From Arthrobacter sp. (GTDB lineage: Bacteria > Actinomycetota > Actinomycetes > Actinomycetales > Micrococcaceae): 14,247 bases of DNA. Positions 6,337-12,327 of this stretch are shown piece by piece. A program made the position numbers and the translations under genes. Position 1 is the first letter of the stretch, and each line of letters opens with the position of its first letter. The stretch lies in assembly GCA_030146405.1 (NCBI GenBank), contig JASLBS010000135.1, positions 1-14,247 of the forward strand, given 5' to 3'. The notes under the pieces are model-generated. The model searched no databases and was not told where the DNA came from. It saw nothing but the letters and a program-made list of their open reading frames with translations.

Positions 6337-7716
6337 CTAGACCTCGGCGCCCTCCAGCAGCTCCGTGACGAGGGCCGCGATCGGCGATCGCTCGGACCTG
6401 GTCAGGGTGACATGGCCGAAGAGCGGATGGCCCTTGAGTGTCTCCACCACGGCCGCGATGCCGTCGTGCCGGCCCACCCGGAGATTGTCCCGCTGGGCGA
6501 CGTCGTGGGTGAGGATGATCTTCGAGTTCTGGCCGATCCTGCTCATGACGGTGAGCAGCACGTTCTTCTCGAGTGATTGAGCCTCGTCCACGATCACGAA
6601 GGAGTCGTGCAGGCTGCGCCCGCGAATGTGCGTCAGCGGCAGCACCTCGAGCATGCCGCGGTCCATGACCTCCTCCACCACCTCCTGGGAGACGAGCGCC
6701 CCGAGCGTGTCGAAGACGGCCTGCGCCCACGGGTTCATCTTCTCGCTCTCGCTCCCGGGAAGGTAGCCGAGCTCCTGGCCGCCCACGGCGTAGAGCGGCC
6801 GGAAGACCACCACCTTCCGGTGCTCGCGCCGCTCGAGCACGGCTTCGAGTCCGGCGCACAGGGCCAGGGCGGATTTGCCCGTGCCCGCGCGGCCGCCGAG
6901 CGAGACGATCCCCACCTCCGGGTCGAGGAGGAGATCGATCGCGAGGCGCTGCTCAGCCGAGCGCCCATGAAGCCCGAAGACGTCCCGGTCCCCGCGTACC
7001 AGGCGGATCTGCTTGTCCGCCCCGACCCGCCCCAGCGCAGACCCACGGGGCGAGAGCATGATCACCCCGGTGTTGACCGGAAGTTCGGCACCTTCGGGTG
7101 AGAAGACGCTCCCGGCCTCGTAGAGTCCGTTCACCTCCTCCGCCGTGGCGTCGAGCTCCGCCACGCCCGTCCACCCGGAGTCCTTCACGAACTCGTTGCG
7201 GTACTCGTCGGCCTGCAGACCCATGGCCGACGCCTTCACCCGCAGGGGCAGGTCCTTGGACACCACCGTGACGTCGCTCCCCTCGACCGCGAGGTTCTTC
7301 GCCACCGCGAGGATGCGCGAATCGTTGTCCCCGTTGCGGAAGGCCACCGGCAGCACCTCGGGCGAGACATGGTTGAGTTCCACGCGCAGCGTGCCGCCCT
7401 CCGTTCCGAGCGGAACCGGGGTGTCGAGTCCGCCGTGCCGGACCCGCAGGTCATCGAGCAGTCGAAGCGCCTTCCGCGCGAAGTAGCCGAGCTCCGGATC
7501 GTGGCGCTTGCCCTCGAGCTCGGAGATCACGATCACCGGGAGGATCACCTCGTGCTCCGCGAAGCGCATGATCGCCCGAGGATCGGAGAGCAGCACCGAC
7601 GTGTCGATCACGTAGCTGCGCACGGCCGGGGCTCCTGCGCCGTCGTCGCTCGGCGCCGAGGGACGCCCACCGGGGGCGTTGCCGGTGTGCTGCTGGGAGG
7701 TGTTGGTGTTAGCCAC
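6337..7716 (-). CDS. PIN-PhoH fusion protein (PhoH2-type RNase and RNA helicase/ATPase)
   Basis: This encodes 459 residues. After a polar Ser/Pro/Gly-rich N-terminus of about 33 residues comes a PIN nuclease domain: YVIDTSVLLSDP with the acidic Asp38, VIVISELEGKR, and later acidic residues. The C-terminal half is a PhoH-type P-loop ATPase with Walker A GGRAGTGKS (274-282, Lys281) and Walker B SFVIVDEAQSLE (Asp377-Glu378). Mycobacterial proteins of this architecture are sequence-specific ribonucleases with ATP-dependent RNA unwinding, and are paired with a small antitoxin-like protein, PhoAT. GTG 7716 is preceded by GGAG at 6 nt. A 43-codon ORF overlaps the start by 8 nt. The name phoH is sometimes applied to this gene, but true PhoH lacks the PIN domain. 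Confidence 0.94.
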   Translation of the reverse strand: MANTNTSQQHTGNAPGGRPSAPSDDGAGAPAVRSYVIDTSVLLSDPRAIMRFAEHEVILPVIVISELEGKRHDPELGYFARKALRLLDDLRVRHGGLDTPVPLGTEGGTLRVELNHVSPEVLPVAFRNGDNDSRILAVAKNLAVEGSDVTVVSKDLPLRVKASAMGLQADEYRNEFVKDSGWTGVAELDATAEEVNGLYEAGSVFSPEGAELPVNTGVIMLSPRGSALGRVGADKQIRLVRGDRDVFGLHGRSAEQRLAIDLLLDPEVGIVSLGGRAGTGKSALALCAGLEAVLERREHRKVVVFRPLYAVGGQELGYLPGSESEKMNPWAQAVFDTLGALVSQEVVEEVMDRGMLEVLPLTHIRGRSLHDSFVIVDEAQSLEKNVLLTVMSRIGQNSKIILTHDVAQRDNLRVGRHDGIAAVVETLKGHPLFGHVTLTRSERSPIAALVTELLEGAEV

Positions 7717-7840
7717 GGAGAACTCCGTTCCGGGGTGAACCCACCCCGAAGTCGTAGGGGCGGGTGCTGCGGTCCGGCCTGGAGACCGGTCGCGGCCTCC
7801 CCGACTCCCTCGCGATGCCTGTCAGCACCCTCGGCGTCAT
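7709..7840 (-). CDS. Small ORF (43 aa) overlapping the PhoH2 start; candidate antitoxin-like partner
   Basis: ATG 7840 is preceded by GGAAGG (plus-strand 7847-7852) at 6 nt. The ORF ends at TAA 7711-7709, overlapping the PhoH2 gene by 8 nt in a different frame (GTGGCTAA). The peptide is basic and polar: MTPRVLTGIARESGRPRPV, continuing with Arg/Pro/Ser residues and ending NGVLRG. By my count 36 of 43 third positions are G or C, and no other gene on either strand explains this bias. A -10-like TAGGGT lies about 45 nt upstream of the ATG. Mycobacterial phoH2 genes have a small upstream overlapping gene, phoAT; the arrangement matches, but I cannot show sequence homology. It may simply couple translation, or be a chance ORF. 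Confidence 0.4.
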   Translation of the reverse strand: MTPRVLTGIARESGRPRPVSRPDRSTRPYDFGVGSPRNGVLRG

Positions 7841-7884
7841 CAGCGGCCTTCCGTCGACGGATCTGGGCTCCCGTCGATGGCTCG

Positions 7885-7902
7885 ACCCTACCGTGTCACG
7901 GT
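7885..7902 (-). promoter_or_regulatory. Promoter with overlapping palindrome for the small ORF-PhoH2 unit
   Basis: On the minus strand a TAGGGT hexamer (7890-7885) fits TAnnnT; predicted transcription starts near 7878. Immediately upstream and touching it is the palindrome ACCGTG-T-CACGGT (7890-7902), 6-bp perfect arms around one base. No convincing -35 is seen. A palindrome in this position is where a repressor would block transcription, as autoregulated toxin-antitoxin operons often do. Confidence 0.45.
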
Positions 7903-7954
7903 GCTCCGCCACAGGTGTAGCCGGCCGCGGAAACCGTGAAGGATAAGTGAACTC

Positions 7955-8722
7955 TCAGGAACCGAATCTGCGCTGACGGCGACCGAAGTCGCGGAGTGCG
8001 CGCAGGAAGTCCACGCGCCGGAAGTCCGGCCACAGGGCCTCGCAGAAGTAGAACTCGCTGTACGCGCTCTGCCACATGAGGAAACCGGACAGCCGCTGCT
8101 CACCCGAGGTACGGATCACCAGATCGGGGTCCGGCTGGCCACGGGTGTAGAGGAAGGAGGAGATGTGCTGATCGGTCAGTTCCTCGGCGAGGGCCTCGAG
8201 CGACTTGCCCTGCTGGGCGGCATCCCGCATGAGTTCCTTGACGGCGTCGACGATCTCGCGGCGTCCGCCGTAGCCCAGGGCCACGTTCACGTGCAGTCCG
8301 TCGATCTTCTCGGTCGAGGCGGCCAAGCTCACGAGCTTGGCGCCGAGGTCCTCGGGCAGCAGGTCCAGTGCCCCCACGGGTTGCACCCGTACCCGGTTGC
8401 TCTCGCCGAGGCGGTCGAGGGTGTTGGCGATGATGCCGAGCAGCTGGTCGATCTCCTCCTGGGGCCTGCCCATGTTGTCCGTGGACAGCATGTACAGCGT
8501 CACCACATCGACCCCGAGTTCCTCGCACCAGCCCAGGAACTCGTGGATCTTGTCCGCTCCGGCCTGGTGGCCATGGCTGGTGGGAGCTCCCGCGAGTTTG
8601 GCCCAGCGGCGGTTGCCGTCCACCATGACGCCGATGTGGTGCGGTATCCGCTCCGAGCTGAGATTCCGCTGCAGTCTGCGCTCGTAGAAGCTGTAGCCGA
8701 CGTCGGGAAACTTCCATGTCAC
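7955..8722 (-). CDS. uppS: Cis-prenyl transferase (isoprenyl transferase, UppS family)
   Basis: This encodes 255 residues. The family adds isopentenyl diphosphate in cis to an allylic diphosphate, making undecaprenyl or decaprenyl diphosphate (the cell-wall lipid carrier) or shorter Z-products. Signatures: HIGVMVDGNRRWAK with the Mg-binding Asp35 and GNRRWA at 36-41, LYMLSTDNMGRP, ALGYGGRREI, and RTSGEQRLSGFLMWQSAYSEFYF (from Arg204). GTG 8722 is chosen because GGGAGG precedes it by about 10 nt and the protein then has the normal family length; longer upstream frames add unrelated residues. The LSTDN form of the substrate-helix motif is common in actinobacterial paralogues, including short-chain Z-farnesyl synthases, so product chain length is uncertain. 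The gene is upstream of PhoH2 in the same direction, 114 nt before the small ORF. Confidence 0.93.
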   Translation of the reverse strand: MTWKFPDVGYSFYERRLQRNLSSERIPHHIGVMVDGNRRWAKLAGAPTSHGHQAGADKIHEFLGWCEELGVDVVTLYMLSTDNMGRPQEEIDQLLGIIANTLDRLGESNRVRVQPVGALDLLPEDLGAKLVSLAASTEKIDGLHVNVALGYGGRREIVDAVKELMRDAAQQGKSLEALAEELTDQHISSFLYTRGQPDPDLVIRTSGEQRLSGFLMWQSAYSEFYFCEALWPDFRRVDFLRALRDFGRRQRRFGS

Positions 8723-9024
8723 GCCTGGCTGCCCTCCCACAATCCGCCCCCGGTCAGGCCGGAGGAATACGATCGGGGGCACCCGTGCCCCGTTTGACTC
8801 TTCATACCGTACCGGCAGTTGTGGACAAAGGACCGACGGATGTCCGAGGTCGGTACTCGTCCTTCCCTCCTGTTGGTGCTGTGTCCTCTCCTGGTCCGGC
8901 TTCCAGGTTGAGCTGTGCTGCCGGATCACCGTGGGAAGTGGGCTGCGCTCCCCTGAAGAACTTCGACAACTCACCCCTCCGGATCACGTCCGGTGAGGGA
9001 TGGACCAGCGTTCTCACCCTGCGA
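8723..9024. other. Intergenic stretch upstream of uppS: palindrome, possible small peptide, hairpin
   Basis: No conventional gene is supported here. Contents: a perfect palindrome GGGGCAC-CC-GTGCCCC at 8776-8791, 54 nt upstream of the uppS start and possibly an operator; a 23-codon ORF at 8840-8911; and a CCGGA-TCACG-TCCGG hairpin at 8979-8993 with an overlapping alternative pairing CTCACC (8970-8975) with GGTGAG (8992-8997). I see no convincing promoter hexamers on either strand. Confidence 0.5.
8840..8911 (+). CDS. Possible 23-aa hydrophobic peptide
   Basis: ATG 8840 is preceded by AAAGGA (8827-8832) at 7 nt, one of the better Shine-Dalgarno contexts in the window, and ends at TGA 8909-8911. 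The peptide has a polar start (MSEVGTRPS) and a hydrophobic core (LLLVLCPLLVRLPG). It could be a membrane microprotein or a leader peptide, or chance. No homology can be judged at this length. Confidence 0.25.
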   Translation: MSEVGTRPSLLLVLCPLLVRLPG

Positions 9025-9206
9025 GTGAAAAAGAAGCGTCATTCGACCGAGAAGGATCGCGACGTTCATGGTTCTGGCGAGCGTCGTTATGGCTCTCAGC
9101 GCCTGCGACGGGATCGCAGTACTCGACCGAGAGGGTGGGCCGAGTAGAACCCGTTGCAGTCGATGCGGAGGACGTCGTCCCACCCAGGGAGACCGACGAG
9201 GTTGAC
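9025..9206 (+). pseudogene. Lipoprotein-signal-like segment, apparently frameshifted remnant
   Basis: From GTG 9025 the frame reads VKKKRHS and then becomes uninformative. If one A is removed from the five-A run at 9028-9032, the frame becomes KRSVIRPRRIATF followed by MVLASVVMALSACDG, an Arg-rich n-region, a hydrophobic core and a lipobox LSAC with Cys at reconstructed position 27. That frame then loses G/C third-position bias near 9130. Removing one G from the GGG at 9133-9135 joins it seamlessly to the coding frame ending at 9509, giving one ORF of about 160 residues. As written, the only start in the signal-peptide frame is ATG 9068, with a GAAGGA at 11 nt; that ORF ends at TGA 9203-9205. 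It could be decay, sequencing error in homopolymers, or coincidence. Confidence 0.4.
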
Positions 9207-9509
9207 GTGTGGTTGACCGAGTGGCAGGTGTCGGAGGACGGTTTCGACGTCGTCCTGGATGAGCAGGTCAGCTGGGCCCTGGTGCCGATGGACCAGGAGT
9301 GGCTGGAACGCCTGTTCGCAGGCCGGCGAGTAGTCCCGGTGCAGCGCGACACATACGCCGGTGCTGTGGGGGAACTGCACGGCCCGTCGTCGTGGACCCA
9401 ATGCGCAGGTCGGGTGACCCGGATCGACCAGGTGTCAGTGCGATATCCGGGAGCAGATGACCCAGCACAGTCTGGGACGGGATTGGCGGAGATCGGGTGC
9501 CACATGTGA
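9207..9509 (+). CDS. Small hypothetical protein, faintly DUF6578-like (100 aa; start uncertain)
   Basis: GTG 9207 follows GAGG at 6 nt and lies 1 nt after the stop of the signal-peptide-like ORF. The protein opens VWLTEWQVSEDGF, then DEQVSWALVPMDQEWLERLF, and later GRVTRIDQVSVRYPG. The order of a V-W-x-x-x-W-Q opening, an E-V-S-W-x-L segment and a final I-x-x-V-x-x-R-Y strand reminds me of the small actinobacterial DUF6578 proteins, from memory only; their usual CCG motif after WQ is absent. Codon third positions are mostly G/C, somewhat less so than the neighbours. Alternative starts in the same frame are GTG 9135 and ATG 9000, neither with a usable Shine-Dalgarno. It is probably the C-terminal part of the broken gene that begins near 9025. 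Confidence 0.5.
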   Translation: MWLTEWQVSEDGFDVVLDEQVSWALVPMDQEWLERLFAGRRVVPVQRDTYAGAVGELHGPSSWTQCAGRVTRIDQVSVRYPGADDPAQSGTGLAEIGCHM

Positions 9510-9588
9510 AACGCCGATTCTGGTCGGCTACCCGCTGAGGGTGTCCCGAGAATCCACGAGGGCTTCCTCGAAACATCCGGCACCCGAT

Positions 9589-9632
9589 GTTACCCACGGG
9601 TAACCCCTCGTGGCGTGGGCTAGAATCCGAAC
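9589..9632 (+). promoter_or_regulatory. trhA promoter: palindrome over -35 and leaderless -10
   Basis: TAGAAT (9621-9626) is followed by exactly 6 nt and ATG 9633, predicting a leaderless mRNA. The perfect palindrome GTTACCC-AC-GGGTAAC (9589-9604) covers the place where a -35 hexamer would be (17 nt before the -10). This is a likely operator; TTACY...RGTAA half-sites occur in TetR-type operators, but the regulator is not identified. Confidence 0.68.
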
Positions 9633-10385
9633 ATGACCTCGCACCACTCGGTCCCCTCATCCGACTCCTCCACTCCCCCGGGCCACCAGGATTCGAAGCT
9701 CGGGAATGCAGTCGAGTCAGCGGCCGGTCCGCTGGCGGACATGCTGGCCACCAAACCGCTGTGGCGGGGCTGGATCCATGCTGCGGCGACGCCGTTCGCC
9801 GTCGCCGCGGGCATCGTGCTCGTGGTCCTCGCTCCCACCACAGGGCTCAAGATCGCCTCCGCCATCTACGCACTGACGGGAGCGCTGCTCTTCGGCGTGA
9901 GCGCGGTCTACCACCGCGGTAACTGGGGCCCGGGCGTCAAGACGGTGCTCAAGCGCCTGGACCACACGAACATCATGCTGGTGATCGCCGGCTCCTACAC
10001 CCCGCTTGCCTGGGCCCTGCTGGAGCGCGACAAGGCCGTCACGCTGCTCTGGGTGATCTGGGGAGGGGCGATCGCGGGGGTCCTCTTCCGGAACCTGTGG
10101 GTCAATGCACCCCGATGGCTCTACGTACCGATCTACGTGGCGCTGGGGCTGGGCGCTCTGTTCTACCTCCCCGAGTTCTTTGCCGCGAGCATCCCGGCGG
10201 CCGTCCTGATCTGCGGAGGCGGTGCCCTCTACATCGCGGGAGCTGTCTTCTACGGGATCAAGCGGCCCAATTTCTCACTCCGCGTCTTCGGGTTCCATGA
10301 GCTGTTCCACGCCTTCACGGTCGCGGCCTTCGCGGCGCACTTCGTCGCCATCATGCTGGGCGTGCTGAACCCGCTGCACGCCTGA
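9633..10385 (+). CDS. trhA: Hemolysin III / TrhA family membrane protein (PAQR superfamily)
   Basis: This encodes 250 residues. After a polar Ser/Pro/His-rich N-terminus of about 40 residues there are about seven hydrophobic segments. PAQR/HlyIII signatures are complete: SAVYHRGNW (His94), RLDHTNIMLVIAGSYTP (Asp110, His111) and the last-helix motif FHELFHAFTVAAFAAHFVA with His222 and His226. In eukaryotic adiponectin receptors these positions bind a zinc ion. Bacterial members are called hemolysin III from one Bacillus protein; in Escherichia coli TrhA affects membrane energetics and lipid homeostasis, so haemolysis should not be assumed. ATG 9633 fits the leaderless promoter directly upstream. 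It is convergent with the next gene. Confidence 0.94.
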   Translation: MTSHHSVPSSDSSTPPGHQDSKLGNAVESAAGPLADMLATKPLWRGWIHAAATPFAVAAGIVLVVLAPTTGLKIASAIYALTGALLFGVSAVYHRGNWGPGVKTVLKRLDHTNIMLVIAGSYTPLAWALLERDKAVTLLWVIWGGAIAGVLFRNLWVNAPRWLYVPIYVALGLGALFYLPEFFAASIPAAVLICGGGALYIAGAVFYGIKRPNFSLRVFGFHELFHAFTVAAFAAHFVAIMLGVLNPLHA

Positions 10386-10389
10386 CGTC

Positions 10390-10430
10390 CTGAGCCCGTT
10401 CCTGGCGCCGGTGGTGCCGGCTTCGCTCAG
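10390..10430. terminator. Possible terminator between trhA and the small membrane protein gene
   Basis: CTGAGC (10390-10395) pairs with GCTCAG (10425-10430), and inside it GGCGCC (10404-10409) pairs with GGTGCC (10413-10418, one G-U) across a 3-nt loop. It fills the 41-nt convergent gap and slightly overlaps the end of the minus-strand gene. There is no T-run. Confidence 0.4.
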
Positions 10431-10732
10431 CGGTTGTCCGGACCGTGCTTCCCGCCGGGGAAGGGACGTCCTGGCTCGCCGGGTGGCGTGCCCCCGGCGT
10501 CGTCCCCGTCCAGCCGGGTCTCCCCGTTCCCGGCCGCGGCGTCCCGCTGCTCACGGTTCTGCTGTACCTCCGCCGCGTACCGCACCCGCCGCACCCGCCG
10601 CACCATGTCGCGGATGAGGAAGATCACCGCCACCACGATGAGCAGGGTGGCGAGGAACCCCAGGGTCCCGGGCGTCACGGATGCCGGGTCGAGGCCCGGT
10701 CGCAGGGTCGGCTCGCCCGACGGCGTCGTCAT
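10427..10732 (-). CDS. Small single-pass membrane protein next to mca
   Basis: This encodes 101 residues. An extracytoplasmic-looking N-terminus (MTTPSGEPTLRPGLDPASV) leads into one hydrophobic helix (about residues 25-43: TPGTLGFLATLLIVVAVIF), then a very basic stretch RDMVRRVRRVRYAAEVQ that would keep the C-terminus in the cytoplasm, and a Gly/Pro/Asp-rich tail. I recall similar short proteins beside mca in Arthrobacter relatives, but no function. ATG 10732 is preferred to in-frame GTG 10759 because the added residues are atypical; neither has a good Shine-Dalgarno. It lies 109 nt downstream of mca on the same strand, with its own -10-like element between them. Confidence 0.78.
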   Translation of the reverse strand: MTTPSGEPTLRPGLDPASVTPGTLGFLATLLIVVAVIFLIRDMVRRVRRVRYAAEVQQNREQRDAAAGNGETRLDGDDAGGTPPGEPGRPFPGGKHGPDNR

Positions 10733-10810
10733 TCCGGCAACGCGGAGGAGAGGGAACACGCAGGCACCACTTTCGAAGTCAGGACGGATCGGGATGGTCC
10801 ACCGCCCGCA

Positions 10811-10816
10811 ATTCTA
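10811..10816 (-). promoter_or_regulatory. -10-like TAGAAT between mca and the small membrane protein gene
   Basis: On the minus strand TAGAAT (10816-10811) lies about 78 nt upstream of ATG 10732 and 26 nt after the mca stop. It is part of a small imperfect repeat, TTCTA (10812-10816) and TAGAA (10824-10828). It suggests the small gene can be transcribed separately. No good -35 is visible. Confidence 0.35.
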
Positions 10817-10841
10817 CGCGGGATAGAAAGACCGGATCGAC

Positions 10842-11741
10842 CTACGGCGCGGGGGTGATTCCCGCGAAGAAGTCGTCCTCCGGCAGCGACGTCTCCACGC
10901 GGGAGGTGATGAGCGAGTAGTCCTCCCAGGGCCACACCTTCTGCTGGAGATCCACCGACACGGCGAAGAAGAAACCCTCGGGATCCACCTGCGTCCGGTG
11001 CGCGAGCAGTGCCCGCTCACGATGACCGAAGTATTCACCGCATTCGATCTGGGTCGTGGTCGGATGGGTGGGGACCGGTGGCTGGTGGCCCTCGGCGTCC
11101 ACCTCGAGCCACTGGGCGAGCCGCTCCGCGTAGGGCGACTGCAGGCCGGCTTCCTCGAGCGCGAAGTGCAGGGCCCGGAAGCGCTCGGGGTTGAAGGCGC
11201 GATCGTAGTAGAGCTTGGCCACGCTCCACGCCTCGCCGGTTCCCGGGTACCGCTCCGGATCCCCGGCTGCCTCGAAGGCCTCGACCGTCACGCGGTGGGA
11301 CATGATGTGGTCCGGGTGCGGGTAGCCGCCGTTCTCGTCATAGCTGATGACCACGTGCGGCCGGAACTCGCGCACGAGCTTCACGAGGGGCGCCGCCGTC
11401 CGCTCGAGGGGCTGCACGGCGAAGCAGCCGAACGGCAGGTCGGGCAGTGGATCACCCTCGGGCAGGCCGGAATCGGTGAAGCCGAGCCAGCGGTGCTGCA
11501 CGCCGAGTTCGCCGATGGCCCGGGCCATCTCCACCCGGCGCAGCCCGGAGAGGTCCCGCTTCGCGTGGGGATCGTCATCCATCGCGGCATTGAGGACATC
11601 CCCCCGCTCGCCCCCGGTACACGTGGCCACCATGACCTCGGCTCCTGCAGCCACGTACGCCGCCATCATGGCCGCGCCCTTGCTCGACTCGTCATCAGGG
11701 TGGGCGTGGACCGCGAGGAGGCGGAGGCCCCTCCGCGACAT
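10842..11741 (-). CDS. mca: Mycothiol S-conjugate amidase
   Basis: This encodes 299 residues, the usual size for Mca. The enzyme is a cytoplasmic zinc amidase of the LmbE/PIG-L fold. It cleaves mycothiol S-conjugates of electrophiles and antibiotics into a mercapturic acid, which is exported, and GlcN-Ins, which is recycled. Zinc-site motifs: AVHAHPDDESSKGA with His14, Asp16 and Asp17 near the N-terminus, and HPDHIMSH (142-149). Other family stretches are CTGGERGDVLN, WLGFTDSGLP, PHVVISYDENGGYPHPDH and the long C-terminal part with RALLAHRTQVDPEGFFF. The paralogue MshB (deacetylase) lacks the longer C-terminal region, so Mca is favoured. ATG 11741 places the zinc motif at the normal distance; the upstream in-frame extension is non-coding. 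It is divergent from the DUF4307 gene, with a 96-bp gap. Confidence 0.93.
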   Translation of the reverse strand: MSRRGLRLLAVHAHPDDESSKGAAMMAAYVAAGAEVMVATCTGGERGDVLNAAMDDDPHAKRDLSGLRRVEMARAIGELGVQHRWLGFTDSGLPEGDPLPDLPFGCFAVQPLERTAAPLVKLVREFRPHVVISYDENGGYPHPDHIMSHRVTVEAFEAAGDPERYPGTGEAWSVAKLYYDRAFNPERFRALHFALEEAGLQSPYAERLAQWLEVDAEGHQPPVPTHPTTTQIECGEYFGHRERALLAHRTQVDPEGFFFAVSVDLQQKVWPWEDYSLITSRVETSLPEDDFFAGITPAP

Positions 11742-11825
11742 GCTGGCTGGATCCTGGCTTGGCAAAACGTGCTCCTGGCTGTGCGGGGAGGGAAGCGACT
11801 GGAAGGAGCCGCCCGAGGTGGACGG

Positions 11826-11837
11826 TAAAATGGAGCC
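11826..11837 (+). promoter_or_regulatory. Leaderless promoter -10 for the DUF4307 gene
   Basis: TAAAAT (11826-11831) is followed by exactly 6 nt and GTG 11838, which predicts transcription starting at the start codon. The GGAG inside the 6-nt spacer is too close to the GTG to be a ribosome binding site. This supports GTG 11838 as the start. Confidence 0.68.
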
Positions 11838-12287
11838 GTGAGCCCCGCCTATACACCAACACCAAGAGTAGCCAATCGCTACGGCACCCCAAAGCCGAAG
11901 CAACCGATGGGCCGGATGCGCCTCGTGGCCGTCTCGGTGCTCCTGGCCGCCGTGGCGGCGGTGGCGGCGATAGCGCTGACCACCGGGAGCCCGAGCATCA
12001 CGTTCAAGGACGTCGGTTTCTCCCTGGAGGGCGACGGCCGGGCCAGCGTCGACTTCGAGGTCACCAAGGACAACGCGGACACGGCACAGTGCGCGGTACA
12101 GGTCCTCAGCGAGAACTACGCCGTGGTGGGCTGGCGAGTGGTCACGATCGGTCCCACCAGTGCCGAGGACGGTACCGACGGCGGCCGCACCACCGCACAT
12201 CGCACGGACGTGCGGACCGATGCCCCGGGCGTGTCCGGCGGGGTCGAGGCCTGCTGGATCCTCGAGGATGGTTCCCCGACAGCGTGA
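11838..12287 (+). CDS. DUF4307 family membrane-anchored protein
   Basis: This encodes 149 residues. A short cytoplasmic N-terminus with the family's NRYG motif (ANRYGTPKPKQP) precedes a single membrane helix (about residues 28-48: RLVAVSVLLAAVAAVAAIAL), then an extracytoplasmic domain with SITFKDVGFSL, VDFEVTKDNADTAQC, VQVLSENYAVVGWRVVTIGP and a final EACWILED. The alternation of strands suggests a beta-sandwich, and two cysteines (in AQCAVQ and EACWIL) could form a disulfide. The family is confined to Actinobacteria and usually sits beside mca or greA; its function is unknown. It is divergent from mca and is followed by the greA promoter 5 nt after its stop. Confidence 0.9.
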   Translation: MSPAYTPTPRVANRYGTPKPKQPMGRMRLVAVSVLLAAVAAVAAIALTTGSPSITFKDVGFSLEGDGRASVDFEVTKDNADTAQCAVQVLSENYAVVGWRVVTIGPTSAEDGTDGGRTTAHRTDVRTDAPGVSGGVEACWILEDGSPTA

Positions 12288-12292
12288 TTACC

Positions 12293-12321
12293 TTGGGTTA
12301 ATACCGCGATCCCCCTAGAAT
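12293..12321 (+). promoter_or_regulatory. greA promoter
   Basis: TTGGGT (12293-12298) and TAGAAT (12316-12321) are separated by a 17-nt spacer, the best -35/-10 pair in the window. The predicted start is near 12328, about 150 nt before greA. No start codon lies 6 nt after this -10, so unlike its neighbours this promoter makes a leadered transcript. Confidence 0.7.
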
Positions 12322-12327
12322 GGAGGG

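Noticed and set aside
9014..9583. A 189-codon minus-strand open frame over the small hypothetical gene
   Set aside because: It is rich in Ser/Thr/Arg with no recognisable fold, and third-position bias favours the plus strand.
11742..12200. N-terminal extension of Mca by 153 residues
   Set aside because: It runs antisense through the DUF4307 gene; Mca proteins start a few residues before the AHPDDE motif, as ATG 11741 does.
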